A DNA stretch of 64,000 nucleotides from Symbiodinium sp. CCMP2592 (taxonomy: Eukaryota > Sar > Dinophyceae > Suessiales > Symbiodiniaceae). The notes beneath the pieces are model-generated. The model was not told the DNA's origin. It saw nothing but the letters and a program-made list of their open reading frames with translations, and ran no database searches. Each line of letters starts with the position of its first letter. Within the stretch, counting starts at the first letter, position 1. A program made the position numbers and the translations under genes. This document shows positions 49,001-61,074 of the stretch, in pieces. The stretch spans positions 437,994 to 501,993 of the forward strand of contig CAJNDT010004535.1 of the NCBI GenBank assembly GCA_905221615.1, read 5' to 3'.

Positions 49001-50019
49001 TGGTCACGACCTCGGGAGGACCTGCACTAGCTGGTAGCTGGCCGAAGAGGACTGCACGTTCAAGCTGTTGCCAAGGCCGGTACTGCGGTTGGCACGGTGA
49101 CCCAGGCGAGGGATCCCGGTGCCATGGCTGCAGACACTACCAGGTCGCCTGGGAGCTGTTCGACTTTGGAGCTCGGTCCATCAGGTCTCGCTGTGCTGTC
49201 TCCGGGGACGCGGGAACCTACAGGCTCGGGGAGCAGAAGGGTTGCTAGCGCCACGCCGGGAAGTAAGCTGGCTATGTAGTTGCGTGATGAGCGGAAGTAT
49301 GCCGGCAGTTGGTGCAACTTTGGGAGTGTTTGACTCCTGGAGAGTGTCAGCTGTTTGACAGACTCGGTGAGCAAGGTTTTGTCCATGCTTCGGGGACGAG
49401 GAGCTGTGACAAGGTGACAAGGTGCTTCCTCGACATGTTAAACCCGATGCTTTGCTGCGCCATGCGCAGTGCAACAGCACAAGGGCAAAGCAGATGGGGC
49501 GTGTACAATTTCGTTTCCGTTTGCTCGTCGAATTCAGCACGACACGCGCTTGCCAATGCTGTGAGCAGCTACCGTGCTTTGCGGAGAACTTACGGCAAAA
49601 AGTTTCGGGTTGGTTTCTGGATGCTCGCAGTACTGTTCTGACGGCTTGCTTGCACTTCGAGCATGCCTTCGGAGGAACCCCTGAGCAGCTCTCATCTGCC
49701 TGCAAGAAGCCTGGAACCCGAAGGACAATCCCTTGCATCTTAATGCCAAAAAACGTCTCGTGATACAGCTTCAAGACAGAACATCCAAGATTCCCTCTTT
49801 CACCGCTTCAGTCTCTTGGCTACCAAGCCATGCGAATGACACAAGCCCATATCTCGCAAAATTCCCGCATGCCCCGGCATGCCATAGTTACGAATCCTTG
49901 AAGTGGCCTTCCTCAGTCCTCGGTATCCATATTCAACGCTCCAGAGCCTCAAGTCGTCTTGGATCTGAAAGACTGAAGACCACCCAACAGCTGCAGAGGC
50001 TAGCAAGTGTAACAGAACC

Positions 50020-51208
50020 ATGGGACGCCTCACTCGCCGCCTCTTCCTGCTGGCCTTTCCTGTTCTACTTCTCGGGATCGTTTTCGCACCCAATCCCAAG
50101 CTGTTGCTGGGAAGCTTTGTTGGAAGACACGTGCAGATTGCTCGAAATCTGGCTGGAATCTTTTTCTTCTTCATGGTGTTGTCGCCGGAGACAGCACATC
50201 CCCAGCTGGCAGCACTGCAGCATGTCGTGCAAGGGATGCACGCACAGACAGAGTCTCTCGACTCTGCGTCTGCCCTGGATCGAGCCATCGACCTGGTTGA
50301 TGATTTCGGATGGAACCATGGCTTCCTCATCAATGTCGGCGATGTCAAGGGCAAGATTTTGGACTCTGCAGTGCAGCAAAGGCTGGATAACGGTCCTGGA
50401 GAACTCAAACTAGCAGTGGAGCTGGGAACATTTGTAGGCTATGGCACGCTGCGCCTCGTACGCATGCTGAACCATACAGGTGCGGAGATCATCACAGTGG
50501 ATCCCGACATTTTTGCGTACACGGTGTCGAGCAGCCTTTACGAGCAAGCTCAAGTGAGAGACCGCATCTCCATGAAGACCAACTATTCGTATAATGTGTT
50601 CGCAGAGCTGAAGAAACAGGGAAGAAAGATTGATTTCCTCTTTGTGGATCATGCAGCTCGATCCAGACTCAAAACACTTTGTGTCTGCATCATTACGTCG
50701 TCTTGCGATTCTTGAAGGATTTTTGTTGGCTGTCTCTCCAAGGATTACGTTGTATTCAGTTCCTTTCCCGAACTGCATGAGGTGAAAAAGCTCTACCTCC
50801 CCGATTTGAAGTTGGCTGTGGCAAGCGGAGTCCTTGCAAAAGGATGCGTGGTTTCTTGGCTAATTGGGGGGATCTTGAGGTCTTTGGCCTGTGCAGTCCT
50901 GACTCGCCTGCGTTCAGATTTCAGGTCGTCGGCGACAACATCCGCTCACCCGGGGCCCCTGACTACAAGAAATATCTGCTGGAAGGGGAAGGGAGCAAGC
51001 TCTTCAGCACCGAGGCGCAGAGTTCTTGCCCGGTGAGTGCTAAAATCATAAGAACCAGAGCTGACCGAAAATAGAAGTGGCTCAAAAGTTTGACGTGCTT
51101 TGTAAACTCGCGCCTCGTGCGTCACTTCCGATGAAGGTTCATCGAACTCATGTCGAGTACTGGAGATTGTTTCCGGACGAGATGACCGTCAGCACGTATC
51201 TTGGGTGA
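50020..51208 (+). CDS. Membrane-anchored catechol O-methyltransferase-like protein, complete, four exons
   Basis: SAM-dependent O-methyltransferase of the COMT/TOMT type, predicted 293 aa. Exons: 50020-50652, 50782-50850, 50925-51032 and 51137-51208 (TGA), all joined in phase 0; introns GC-AG, GT-AG and GT-AG. An N-terminal basic and hydrophobic anchor (RRLFLLAFPVLLLGIVF), plus FFFF around residue 48, resembles membrane-bound COMT. The core follows COMT: LINVGDVKGKILDSAVQ, LAVELGTFVGYGTLRLVRML (SAM motif), ITVDPDIF, IDFLFVDH|VKKLYLPDLKL, GCVVVGDNIRSPGAPDY and THVEYWRLFPDEMT. The Asp of VDH, the Asp-Asn of GDN (Mg ligands), the Lys after VDH and the Glu of VEYW match the metal and catalytic residues of rat/human COMT (family knowledge). 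The ATG at 50020 gives the anchor directly and is preferred. Catechol substrate is inferred, not shown. Confidence 0.88.
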
Positions 51209-51686
51209 ATTGGGTAGCAGCGGGGGCATGCATCTCCTCGACAACTTCGACTCGGCCCGTGAACTGGTGGTCAAGCTCACGTGTGCCAGGATGCACCAGC
51301 ACGGTGCGCTTTGGCAATGCATGTCGCCAAAACGAGCCGTCTGGTAGTCGAATCAGCCGTAGTACCGTAAGTAGTGCAGACGCTCCAAAAGAGTTGCTGG
51401 GTGATGCAGCGACGCGACCGTCCCACATCTTTTTGCTCCCGCTTTGCTCAAGGGCATCTGCTAGCTGCAGACAAGCCAACCAAGCCAGGAAACTATGGTT
51501 CACATTGAGCGGTAGGAGTGCGCCCCAACAGCTCCGTGACTTGCAAGCACTGCACACCAGACAATCTCCCGCGATCCCACACGCCAGCTTTCTGTCGGAC
51601 TCCAAAGAGAGTCCTCTACCAGCTTTAGCGGCTGGCCGGACGCATGGCATATGCTGCGCACATTTACGAATGCTGCCCTCGAGCAC
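51189..51686 (-). other. Long open frame on the - strand, doubtful
   Basis: The - strand is open for 165 codons, with a protein-like middle (LLTVLRLIRLPDGSFWR, then HPGTRELDHQFTGRVEVVEE). The + strand is also open for 183 codons over nearly the same DNA, which argues that GC-rich composition is responsible. It overlaps the end of the COMT-like gene by 20 bp. No family was recognised. Confidence 0.2.
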
Positions 51687-51772
51687 TCACGGAGACGCTT
51701 GTCTAAGTTCTTGCTGCTGTAACATTCACGAGGCGGTGCAGTTGCACGCATGCTGAAGCCCAGCTACTTCAG

Positions 51773-51918
51773 GTTTAGATGTGGACAGCGAATCCGAGAC
51801 CGAATTAACAGACGATGAGCATCTCGCCTCAGAACCCGATTGCATATCGCAGCTGGCTTCTCTGTGTGGACTTTCCACATTGATCGCTTTGCGACCCGAT
51901 CAGAAAGCTTTGATGATG
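51773..51918 (+). CDS. Orphan acidic exon, unrecognised
   Basis: After a TTCAG acceptor one frame reads DVDSESETELTDDEHLASEP, then LASLCGLSTLIALRPDQKA, ending at a strong GTAAGT donor. Length, composition and both splice signals support a real exon of a gene downstream of the COMT-like gene. No partner exons were identified with confidence between here and 55100. Confidence 0.45.
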
Positions 51919-51999
51919 TAAGTTCCTGGTACTGCCCACAGAAGGCATCCGCGGTCTGTCAGCTGCAGCCAAAAGTGCGGGATCTTCATCGGATACCTT

Positions 52000-54900
52000 T
52001 TGCCCACATGGGGGTCGCTTGGCCTGGTCTAACTGTCGGTGTGGTCTTTTTTCCGTGCTGGTACTACCTCGTGGTAGAGCAATCCCTAAGGTTAATTTCT
52101 AGTTCCCCTACGAAAAACTGGAAAGAGACTAGCGTGTTCTGCAGAATGCCTACCAGATCCAACAGCTTGCAGTTTCTGTCCGGGTAAGTTATCAGGGAGG
52201 TATGTGTACAAGCAAGGAAGGTAAATGTGTAACGCATGTTTTCGACCCTCGCCAACAAGCCCTTCGCAAGTCTGCTGTCTCCAGTAGGTGTGCTCGCAAG
52301 CCCAAGTGCCCAAAGTGTCCACTCAAAATCATGCAATTGTGTGTCGTGAAGGCGCAGCAGCTTCCATGAAGAAGCGCGTGTGCAGTGTCGTAGGGGTGGG
52401 GGGGGCCGGGAGCGACAGATTGTGCAGCTGGCCTTAAAGTGGTTTCAAGCTCAGGTTCAAGACTTGACGGGGTCCTTCATCCTGAATGTACAGAAGGTAT
52501 ATCAGGTATATAGTATATTGTGCCATGACTGCATGGTATATTCTTTTGGTAAATTGGACTCCGAAGGCACCTGAGCCTGGCAAACGTCGGCCGCTCATGG
52601 GCCGCTGGCGCCACTTTGCTGCATTCAGGGAGTCCCAGTCCTCTTCAGAGAAGCGCGAAGGATCCCTGCAATCTCAGAACATTCCTAGCCTTGCTGCAAG
52701 ATGACAAAATGGCGCGGTTTCGAAAGCTGGACGGGCTCTAGACTATGCTTCCGGTCGCTGGCGAGTCTAGTAGACTCGTCTATTTTTGTCTGGTGGAAAG
52801 TATGCTGGTGCAAGTATGGTCCTAACTCTCTGCGCATGCATTGGCCGAAGTCCGAAGCATGCCTTTCACGGGTCCAGAGGTACGAGGTCATTTCTGTGCC
52901 GGCCGTTTCCATTTCCGCCATAGTTAGTCGGATTTCGTCATATTCCCGATTTCAGAAACGTGGTGTGGGCTTTGCATGGGGCGAGCGGAAGCTTATCAGG
53001 CTCTTGCGCTGTGGCACTGCACCCCGGTCGCATTGGGCCACAAAGCAGATTGAGAATTATAGCTGACCTCGCTCGGCTGCGACCCAATCCACTTCAGATA
53101 CAGCAGGCTCGCGGGACCCATTCGCGAGCTTTACTGCAAATGTTGCCTGGCTCCTGTCCAGGTTTCTTGATTTTGGCCGCAGCATGCCTAATCTTCTGCA
53201 ACTGCGCCTCGGTGGTTCTCCGAAGCACCTCGTCACATGCCAGGTGAGATTTTGAATGCCGGGTGATTCAGTGCAGCAGTGGTTGTTCTGTTCATGGCTG
53301 AGGCTACATTATCTGGTACACAAAGATGGACCAAGAGACAGCAACTTCTCCAGAAGGCCTCGGACGCAGCTCTTTTTTGGCGGGTTCAGAAGAGACGTTT
53401 GCAGCAGTGGCAGTGGGCAAGGCCACAGCTCCGCATGTGTACTGCCCTGAACAGGTTCAAGGAACGGAAACAACACTGGTGCCTCGTTACAAACACAACT
53501 CTTGGCAATAATGTGAACAGTTGGTCAAAACGGGTCGCTTGCTGGAGGGCGGGTTAGGGCATTTCGGTGAGTTTGGCATCCTGCAGCGGGCGGTACTGTA
53601 CACTTCGTTCCCGCGAGCCCAGGCCCTTGAGTGTTTCGAGCTGGGACCCTCCACATGGCTACATGGCTCATTGCAGGACGATTCCATCTGACCATTCTGT
53701 TCTATGGCGCGTTCTTTAGGCTGGTTCGGCTCCAGATCCAGCTGACTGTAGCTTTCTTGCCGCTCCTGATTGCCTTTTGAATTCGAAGCTCCAAGAGCTG
53801 AGTAGTTGGTGACAAGAGCCCACGCGAATGATATGTAAGTCTTACTCTTATCTTAAAGCTGGTTGATCATTTGGCCTGCGGAACATGTACATCGCGGAAG
53901 TTACACACTTGTCCAGCAGTCTATAGGCAGGGGCTGTGATCTGTGCGTGGAAATCATAACGAGTTTCCACCAAATTCGGGTGACAGGGAGGTACTAAGGC
54001 CCTATGAGATTTATAAGGTATAGAAAGGGCGGGACACCCTAGGTTATTAGGAATGACCTGGCTATACCACCTACCCTGCATGATTGTCCTCCTCCGTGTT
54101 AGAGGAGCATGTTGGGAACATACATGCAATATTCTTGCTTCAGGACTGCTTATGCAACTAATTACGAATTTCATTTGTTGACAACGCAATACATGCACAG
54201 CGCATGCTTCCAGGATGTGATCCTCAAGCCCGGTTACTCCCAGGTCAGAATTATTTTTCATTCGAACATGAACCAGCAAGCTTGTGACTTCGAAGCGTGC
54301 AACTTGCCACGGCCTGGAGGTGCTACATCATGCAAAGTGCCACCACCGACATTCTTCGGTTTGCTTTCATTCTCTGCAGAGACGCCTGGAATCAAATCGT
54401 AGCCAAACAGCTGGAAGACAAGTGCTGCGTACATTGCCAAGTCTTCATCGCGGCGTAAGGATGCATGGCGGCCAGATGTCTTCGAGGCAAAAAGTTCGGA
54501 TCAGCTTAAGCTTTGAAACCTGACCTTTCTCCGGCTCTGTCATCTCTGTCATCTCTGTCTCTGTCTCTCTGCTTTAAGAGGCATACCGGCGCCTTCTGAT
54601 TGGTGATGCCTGGGGCGAGCTCGAAGCCGGCGAGCCGGGAGCCCAGCAACGCTACGGAAAGTGGTTCTCCGTTTTCCGCAGCGTTGAGGCGCTGCCCCAT
54701 ACCCCCCCTACTTAGTTTAGTTCTGCCTACATGAAAGCTGAGCGCAGTCTCATGCTTCCCGGCTGGCGCACTTTTGATCTACTGGCTGATGCTAACATCA
54801 TCAGACCAGACGGTCAAGACAATCTATGCCATCGCATGTCCTGCAATGCTTGCAGTAGCCATGACTGGGGCAGTCATGGGTGATAGCCTTTCCTGCACAT

Positions 54901-55090
54901 GTGGCAATATCAAAAGTGAACAGAACGCGTGCGCGCGCGGGGCTGCTCCACCAGGTTCTACATATGCTCGTGGTCGAGGCTCACGAAGCACCAAACTTGG
55001 TTGGATGTCTTTTTCCAGGCGCTGCGAGCCTTGGCCATCCTGCCCGGGTTCGCTGGATCTAAGTTGATCTAAGTAGTACTGAAAGACGTG
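52000..55090. other. 3-kb interval with no recognised gene
   Basis: Only one stretch looks protein-like: about 53326-53510 (+), with GRSSFLAGSEETFAAVAVGK, but it competes with a second open frame over the same bases. Short GTATATA-type tracts occur near 52495-52515. Nothing else can be supported. Confidence 0.35.
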
Positions 55091-55104
55091 GACAATTCCT
55101 GAAG

Positions 55105-55960
55105 ATGTTTCGCTTGGGACAGGTTGCTTGGACAGGGTTCAGCCATGCTTTCGCCCAAAACTCCTCCCCGAAAGATTTGTGGCGCTGCCAAGTACATCTC
55201 TCCATGGACCTATTGCCCCTGATCTTCCTCATCATGGCACAACGGATCGGCAGCCATGCTGCTTGGATCTTCTGGGCTGAGGCCAGGACGAGCACGTCTT
55301 AGATGAGGGAAGCCAACTTCCCATATTGCGATTTGGTTGAGAGGCGACAGGTGGGTCCTGCTACATAGCCCTTTGCGGGTGGAGAGCCAGCGTCAGAGGT
55401 CATGGCATGGGTGATGCACACGCCACGGTGGTCGTGCTGTCGCATTGCTCGGCAGGTATGTCTCCTGACTGGAAGTATCCACATCTTCGTCTTCTACTCG
55501 TTGTGGTGGATTGGCGAGGTGTCGCTGAAGGCGTGCCTGATCGTGCTCAGCGTCTCGCATAAACTATAGTTGCGAGTTGCGAGTCCGGAGTCGCAGGTGA
55601 AGTACTTCTGCCGCGCTTGGCAGCAAGCTCGCGCCTTCAACGGCTTCCGGCACGGCCGCTCCAGTGGCCCCGGCAGAAAATGGCAAAGAAGCGTTGGGGC
55701 ACGTTGGGCGCAATGCGCAGACGAGAACTCCTACGAGAGTGATAGGATGTTGCGCAGTGAAGAGCACTATGTCAAGAGTCAAGAGCACCAGCTGCAACGT
55801 GCAGGCGGCGAGCCGAACAAGATTAAGACTGAGAACAGACTACGGGGAAGATTCGAAGGTCACTGATGAACTGCCTGGCGATGCCCGACCAACCGAGTCG
55901 CGAGAGCAGCAAGAATCCAGCCAATCATTCCACCCGGCAAAAGATATTGTGTAGTTCAGG
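55105..55960 (+). CDS. Unrecognised gene fragment with membrane segments and charged tail
   Basis: Exon-like pieces: about 55105-55300 (VHLSMDLLPLIFLIMAQRIG), about 55400-55565 (IHIFVFYSLWWIGEVSLKAC) and about 55630-55952, low-complexity then charged (SKVTDELPGDARPTESREQQ), ending in TAG at 55950-55952. Two or three hydrophobic segments suggest an integral membrane protein with a soluble C-terminal tail. No family was recognised and exon borders are uncertain. Confidence 0.35.
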
Positions 55961-57864
55961 AAGCAAGCGACATAGAAGTGGCTGGATGTAGCATGACTCA
56001 AAACCAAAGCCTTTTGCCGCTAGCGCAGGCACAGGGCACCAACACAGAGAGCACTGATGCACGCACGACTCATTCACGGTTGTTCTTGGGCTCAGCTCGC
56101 CAGACCTGGCCCTGGATGAAGAGAACAAGCTCATTAGTTGAGTGTGTACCATTGCACCATGGCCGATTTAGATTCAAAAAAACTTCATCAATCTGCTCAG
56201 GCATCATGCACATGACCCACAGTATCTGGGTGATGCATGATGAGAACCAGTTTGACAGCCAGGAGCAGGAGCACAGATGCTTGATTGAACTTAGACCGTC
56301 TTGGCGACCCCGCTTTGTAGGAAGCCCGGTGCGCTGCAAAGTACTGTTTTCCCCAACAGCTGTGAGCATTCCCTTAACCAAGCTCTTTGGTCGGGTTCCG
56401 CAAGATGCTGCATCGCAAGGAAGTGTTTGTGTTACGCTATGCACCCTCTTCCATTGGCACCTTGGCATCCAAATTCTGCCACACTGGCTGTGAACGCGCC
56501 GGAAAGCACTGAGTTTGCGTGGCCCCAGTGCGTGTGCGGTGTTGCCAGGGGAGAATATCTTTTTCCAGTTCTCATTTGTGCTTGTACCTTCGTCGCGGGC
56601 TCAGCTGCTTTCCAGTTTGCTGTAATTATCACCACAGGAAAGAGTGTGCGTAATTGCTTCAATCTGCAAAGCAAGGTAGCCGGCGAGAACTCCCCAAGGT
56701 AACCTGCAAACCCCGCGTTTCTCCTGAACTTTGCAGGTCTTTGGCCTGATTGACCAGCGAAGCTTCCTGGCCCTCCTAGGCCAGAGGAGGGCTTCGGGAG
56801 CCAAGAAAAGGGCCAAAGAGTCATTGAAAGGCCATGATAGCACCATGTGTATTTTCTGTCACATACGTACTGATATACAAGATATCATATACCTCTGAGG
56901 GATCTTTCTTGGTGCCTTCCGACTTGGCATTGGTCACAATCTAAGATTCTAGCCATCTCCGGAAATTGACCGTTGCAAGCCTTGAGTGCCTGATAGTTTC
57001 CTTGAGCTGAAAACGAGATGACGGCCCAAGCCGGATCCCTAATCACAAAGGTTGAGATGACAGCAAGCTGCAACAACTGCTTCCAACAAGACTGTTAGGA
57101 CAGTTTTGCCAGAATACACAATACAGAATTTGTGTTTTTGTGATTGGAGGTGGAAGCTCAATGGTGATGAGCTGGATAGCGTCGGGCTCAGGCCTTCATG
57201 CTGTGCATAGCCTGACTGCTGTTGTGTCTGGGCCTGCATAGCGATGCAAGTTGGGGAAGGGTCCCCGAGCCTCCGAATGACAGCATGCTCTGCACCCAGG
57301 TCATGACAGCTTCCAGCCACCCGCATGCAGCTGGCAGATCATGTCTTGCGGCCAGGGCACGATCTTTTCGGCAAATGCAAAGACTGACAAGATATCACAA
57401 CGCAGAAGTCGTTTCCGAGCCCATGGCAATGCCACCGACGTTGAGATCCCAGGAAACAGTAAGATTTAACCAGCACGCGCATTCTAAAGCTCTTGAGTGT
57501 TGAGTGTGCTGAGCAACAATCCAGCCGAGATTATGCTGACCGGATCCAGCCGTTGCAGCCACCTGGGTGGCTGAATAATGCCTTCAACAGCCCAGACGTT
57601 CTTCAGCGATGGGGCCGGGAGTGCGAGAGTCGAACAGATCAGCGCTGAGTGCAGAGAGCGGAATGTGCATGCTTCTTAGCTACTCGACAAATGATCGGTA
57701 AGGAGGCTCTTTGAAATTGTCGCACCACTGGTGCATCTGATCGTCGCAGCGCTGAATCATCTGTACTGAGGAGTTTGTCTCAAAGCAGCTGATGGAAGCG
57801 AAGTAGTTCTAAGTCGCCTTGTGCATTCAAGAAGCCTTTTGTTGCGAGTTGGTGGAGGCGAGAA

Positions 57865-58450
57865 GTGGTGCAGACTCAACCACAGTGCGCAGAAGCGTCA
57901 GCGCCATCCCTTCGCAATTACCTTGATCATGCTCGGCGCGGTGGCATGGACGCAATTGAAGCGAATCATGAAGTAAAGCGAATCATGAAGAGAGCCCAGG
58001 AGAAATCAGAAAAGTGTAAAGCGAGATCCGTGGACTTGGCACGTGAGGGCTCTTGAGCATATTTGTACTTGCAGCTTAGGTTTTCGGAGTCTACCGACTG
58101 CGATGGCTTTCGCTTTCTTGTGTCGGCCCCGGTATGCCACAAAGTGCCGAGATCTCCACGTCCTCATGTCCTTGTATTTTGTGACTTCGCCCTCAAGGCC
58201 TGGCTATACTCTTCTTCCTCTTCCTGCGCCTGCTGTTCATGTACTTTGAAGGAAATTTTGGCTGGGCAGCAGCCATCTTCGCACCTGTGCAGCAGAGAAG
58301 TCTCGGTCAGGATATGATACAGGGTCGCTTGATTTGTTTCCTTTGCAAATCCTGGAAGTGAGCGGGAAGCTGTCGGAGAGTGCCCCACAAGTTGCGCCAG
58401 AGACCTGCAGAGCCCTTGCAGCTATACAAGTATGGGCCACATCCTCGGTT
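57865..58450 (+). CDS. Unrecognised gene 3' part
   Basis: Pieces include a Lys/Arg-rich helix (HEVKRIMKRAQEKSEKCK, about 57967-58022), about 58075-58200 (CDGFRFLVSAPVCHKVPRS) and a last exon about 58335-58450 (LEVSGKLSESAPQVAPETCR, ending TSSV and TGA). The composition is protein-like and the pieces follow AG dinucleotides. The chain is not proved and no family is recognisable. Confidence 0.3.
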
Positions 58451-58459
58451 TGACACGTT

Positions 58460-60990
58460 TTCAGTGGTTCGGTGCCTGTGTCAGTTTGCGAGTTCTCGCC
58501 CAGGAAGCATTCTTCGAAGGCATCTTGCTTCAGTGCCTTGTGATTCAGAGCCTCGGCCGGATATCAAGTCCTCTGCGATGTGGGCCTCCTTCTTGAATCC
58601 TCGTAGATCACCTCCAGGGCACTGGTCTTGTCACAAAGACGGAGCTTTAGCTGCGGCAGTCAACGGGTCTGAAGTCTGCGGTCGCTCGAGTGCTGCAGCC
58701 TCATTTCGAAGAACGGCTGCAAGCACTGCACTCCAACCTTCGACCGCTTTGGGACCACCCCGCGCAGAGTTTTGTTCATTTAACATACTCGAGCATCACA
58801 GGACAGCAGACAGACCGCTCCTGGATGCAGCACTGATCTTTCTTCTGTGTGCTTTCTGGCAGCACTGGATGCTGCCGGCCGTTTTGCTCGGTGTCGTTGT
58901 GCATTTACTGACGCATGTGGTGCTGCATTTACACCTGTGACAGCAAAGGCTATGCGGCAGAGCCTCCTCAGCATCAGTTTGTCCCAGCTGTGGATGTAGT
59001 AGCGGAGGGAGGTGCAACGATGCCAGCATGCCAGGAGCAATATATACGATGCCGACTTGACATTACTGAGCTGTTCCATTGAGGTTTGGCTTTCAACGGG
59101 AAGTACGAGCCGGGGATCGTATTCGCGTCGTAGCTGCCCCGGTGCTTCCTGTAAAAGGCATATGAGGCAATGCCGTTGTTTGATGATCTCGATGAAGTTT
59201 TAGGGTGCTGATGAGAATACGGTTGACAGTGCCATCGTGGTTGACAACTTCTCGCGGATTCCTGCGCATGGGCATTGCGGTGTTCCACTGATGAGTGCTG
59301 CCCACTGTCCCACCCAAGCCAGTCGCAGAGCCCACTTTCCAGCCAACGCCCAGCCGGTGAAGGTCTCGCTGATGGCTCTTGGAGTGGTCCATGCGGCTGG
59401 GCCGGATCTTGGATCTTTTGCCTTCGGCTCTGGGGTTTCGGTTCCGTTTCCTGTGGGCTTAGCCAAGTCAGGCGCCAGACTTTGCCGGCATGTGTCATGC
59501 CGAGCATTATATCGAGTGTCGAAGGGGTTGCCGAAATTGATGTGGCGAAGCCATGCGAAGCCAACAAACGTGCGTTGTGAACGCCTCCTGGACTCAGAAC
59601 TCGAGCCCCAAAGCCTGGTCCTGCCTCAGTGCTCTCATGGTATTCAGCCAAGTCCTCAATATGCACATTCGGTTTCCGAAGTGTACGCTTCTGCATCCTC
59701 CCAACAACGATTTCTCGCATTTCAGCCAAGTTTGTGGTCATTGCCATCGCTGCTCGGACGAACTTGCCGGTTGGGTTTGGGGCACTTTGTGCGCATGGCG
59801 GCGCTCAACAGAGACAGATGCACCATGTTGATGACTACCACAGCTCGTATCATGCGCAGAACTCAAAGCCACTATGCCATCCACAGTATTTTTTGTCAAC
59901 GGTGGTTGCATAGTATGATTACTCCAACCTCTTTGTCTATTCGGATCTCGTACGTTGGTCCTGCGGCCGTTCATTTCTGTAGTCCATAGCACCCTGACGG
60001 CAAGCCGCACTTGCGCGCTGCGGGGCTGGTCTACTCTCAGACAACCTCTTCCCTTCCGTTCTAGGTGTGTTTACTCGTGACCAGTGTCAAGTTGATGCTA
60101 TTATCCTGAGGTGCGCGGGGTATCGTTGCAGATCAGAGTCGATGTGAGGTCTGTCCAGGGATGGCGAGAAGCATTATGATAACGGTACGGCTTTTATTTC
60201 TGGGATGCAAGTTAGTTGAGGTTGAAAATCACCTCAGGTCTGTTGGGCCTTCGTGACTTCCTTCCAGCCGAACAATTGGAGTGCGCAGCTGGTCTGCACA
60301 GTTACATGCAGTGTTCGTAGGGCGGGCTCTCTTCCGGTTCGGCAGGCAGCTGCAATTTGAACTCCGAGGTTTTGTACGAATATGTCGGAGTGCAGGTACG
60401 AGCAGATCGTTCCTCGAAGCCTGGCAGATCTTGAGTAGCTTGAATCGAGCTGCTCAGTGGTGTCGCAAGTCAAGTCCAAGGGCCTCGAAGCCGCTGAGGC
60501 CCCGAAATCCAGCAAGCTTACACGCCTCTGCTGCTTGCCTGATCTTCGGCATGTTCAATAGCATGAAGAACATGCATGGAGTCCAATCCTTCAGTGGAAG
60601 TGCCGCTAGACCGTTCTCTACGGGCTGGGTGTCCCTGTCGTACTGCAAGTACTCGTTTTCCCTGGTACGTGGAGACGACTGGTGGGAATCAATGGCTTGA
60701 TCAAAGGTGCCAGATGGAATTCCCCACGCCAAACGGCCGAGACTTGAAGTTTGCTGCCGGGGCCCCTGCAGCGCGCAGTGCGTGCAGCTCTCTGGTTTCA
60801 CTCACACCTTGTGTCAGAGCTCAGAGCTCAGGACTTCGGTTTGTTCGCTTCGCTGACCTACGAGCATCGGGCCAAGCCTTTGCCATGGCTGAATTGTCCA
60901 CTCCACTCCAACTCCCTTCCACTCCATGCCAGTGCACACTCCACTCTCTAGTCTCCATTCCAAGCCAGGGTGGACCTAATGCAAGCAAAA
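58460..60990. other. 2.5-kb interval, long overlapping frames on both strands, no recognised gene
   Basis: At 58974-59989 the - strand (257 codons) and + strand (250 codons) are both open. Neither product resembles a family I know, and neither shows clear exon structure. Around 60430-60720 there is another pair of opposing frames. I see no reliable gene here. Confidence 0.3.
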
Positions 60991-61074
60991 CCGAATCCAC
61001 AGGATTCAGCCACCTCAAAATGCCTGAATCTGTTCGTGTGGCTTAGAGAGGTGCCTTAGTCACTTGTCCGACAG

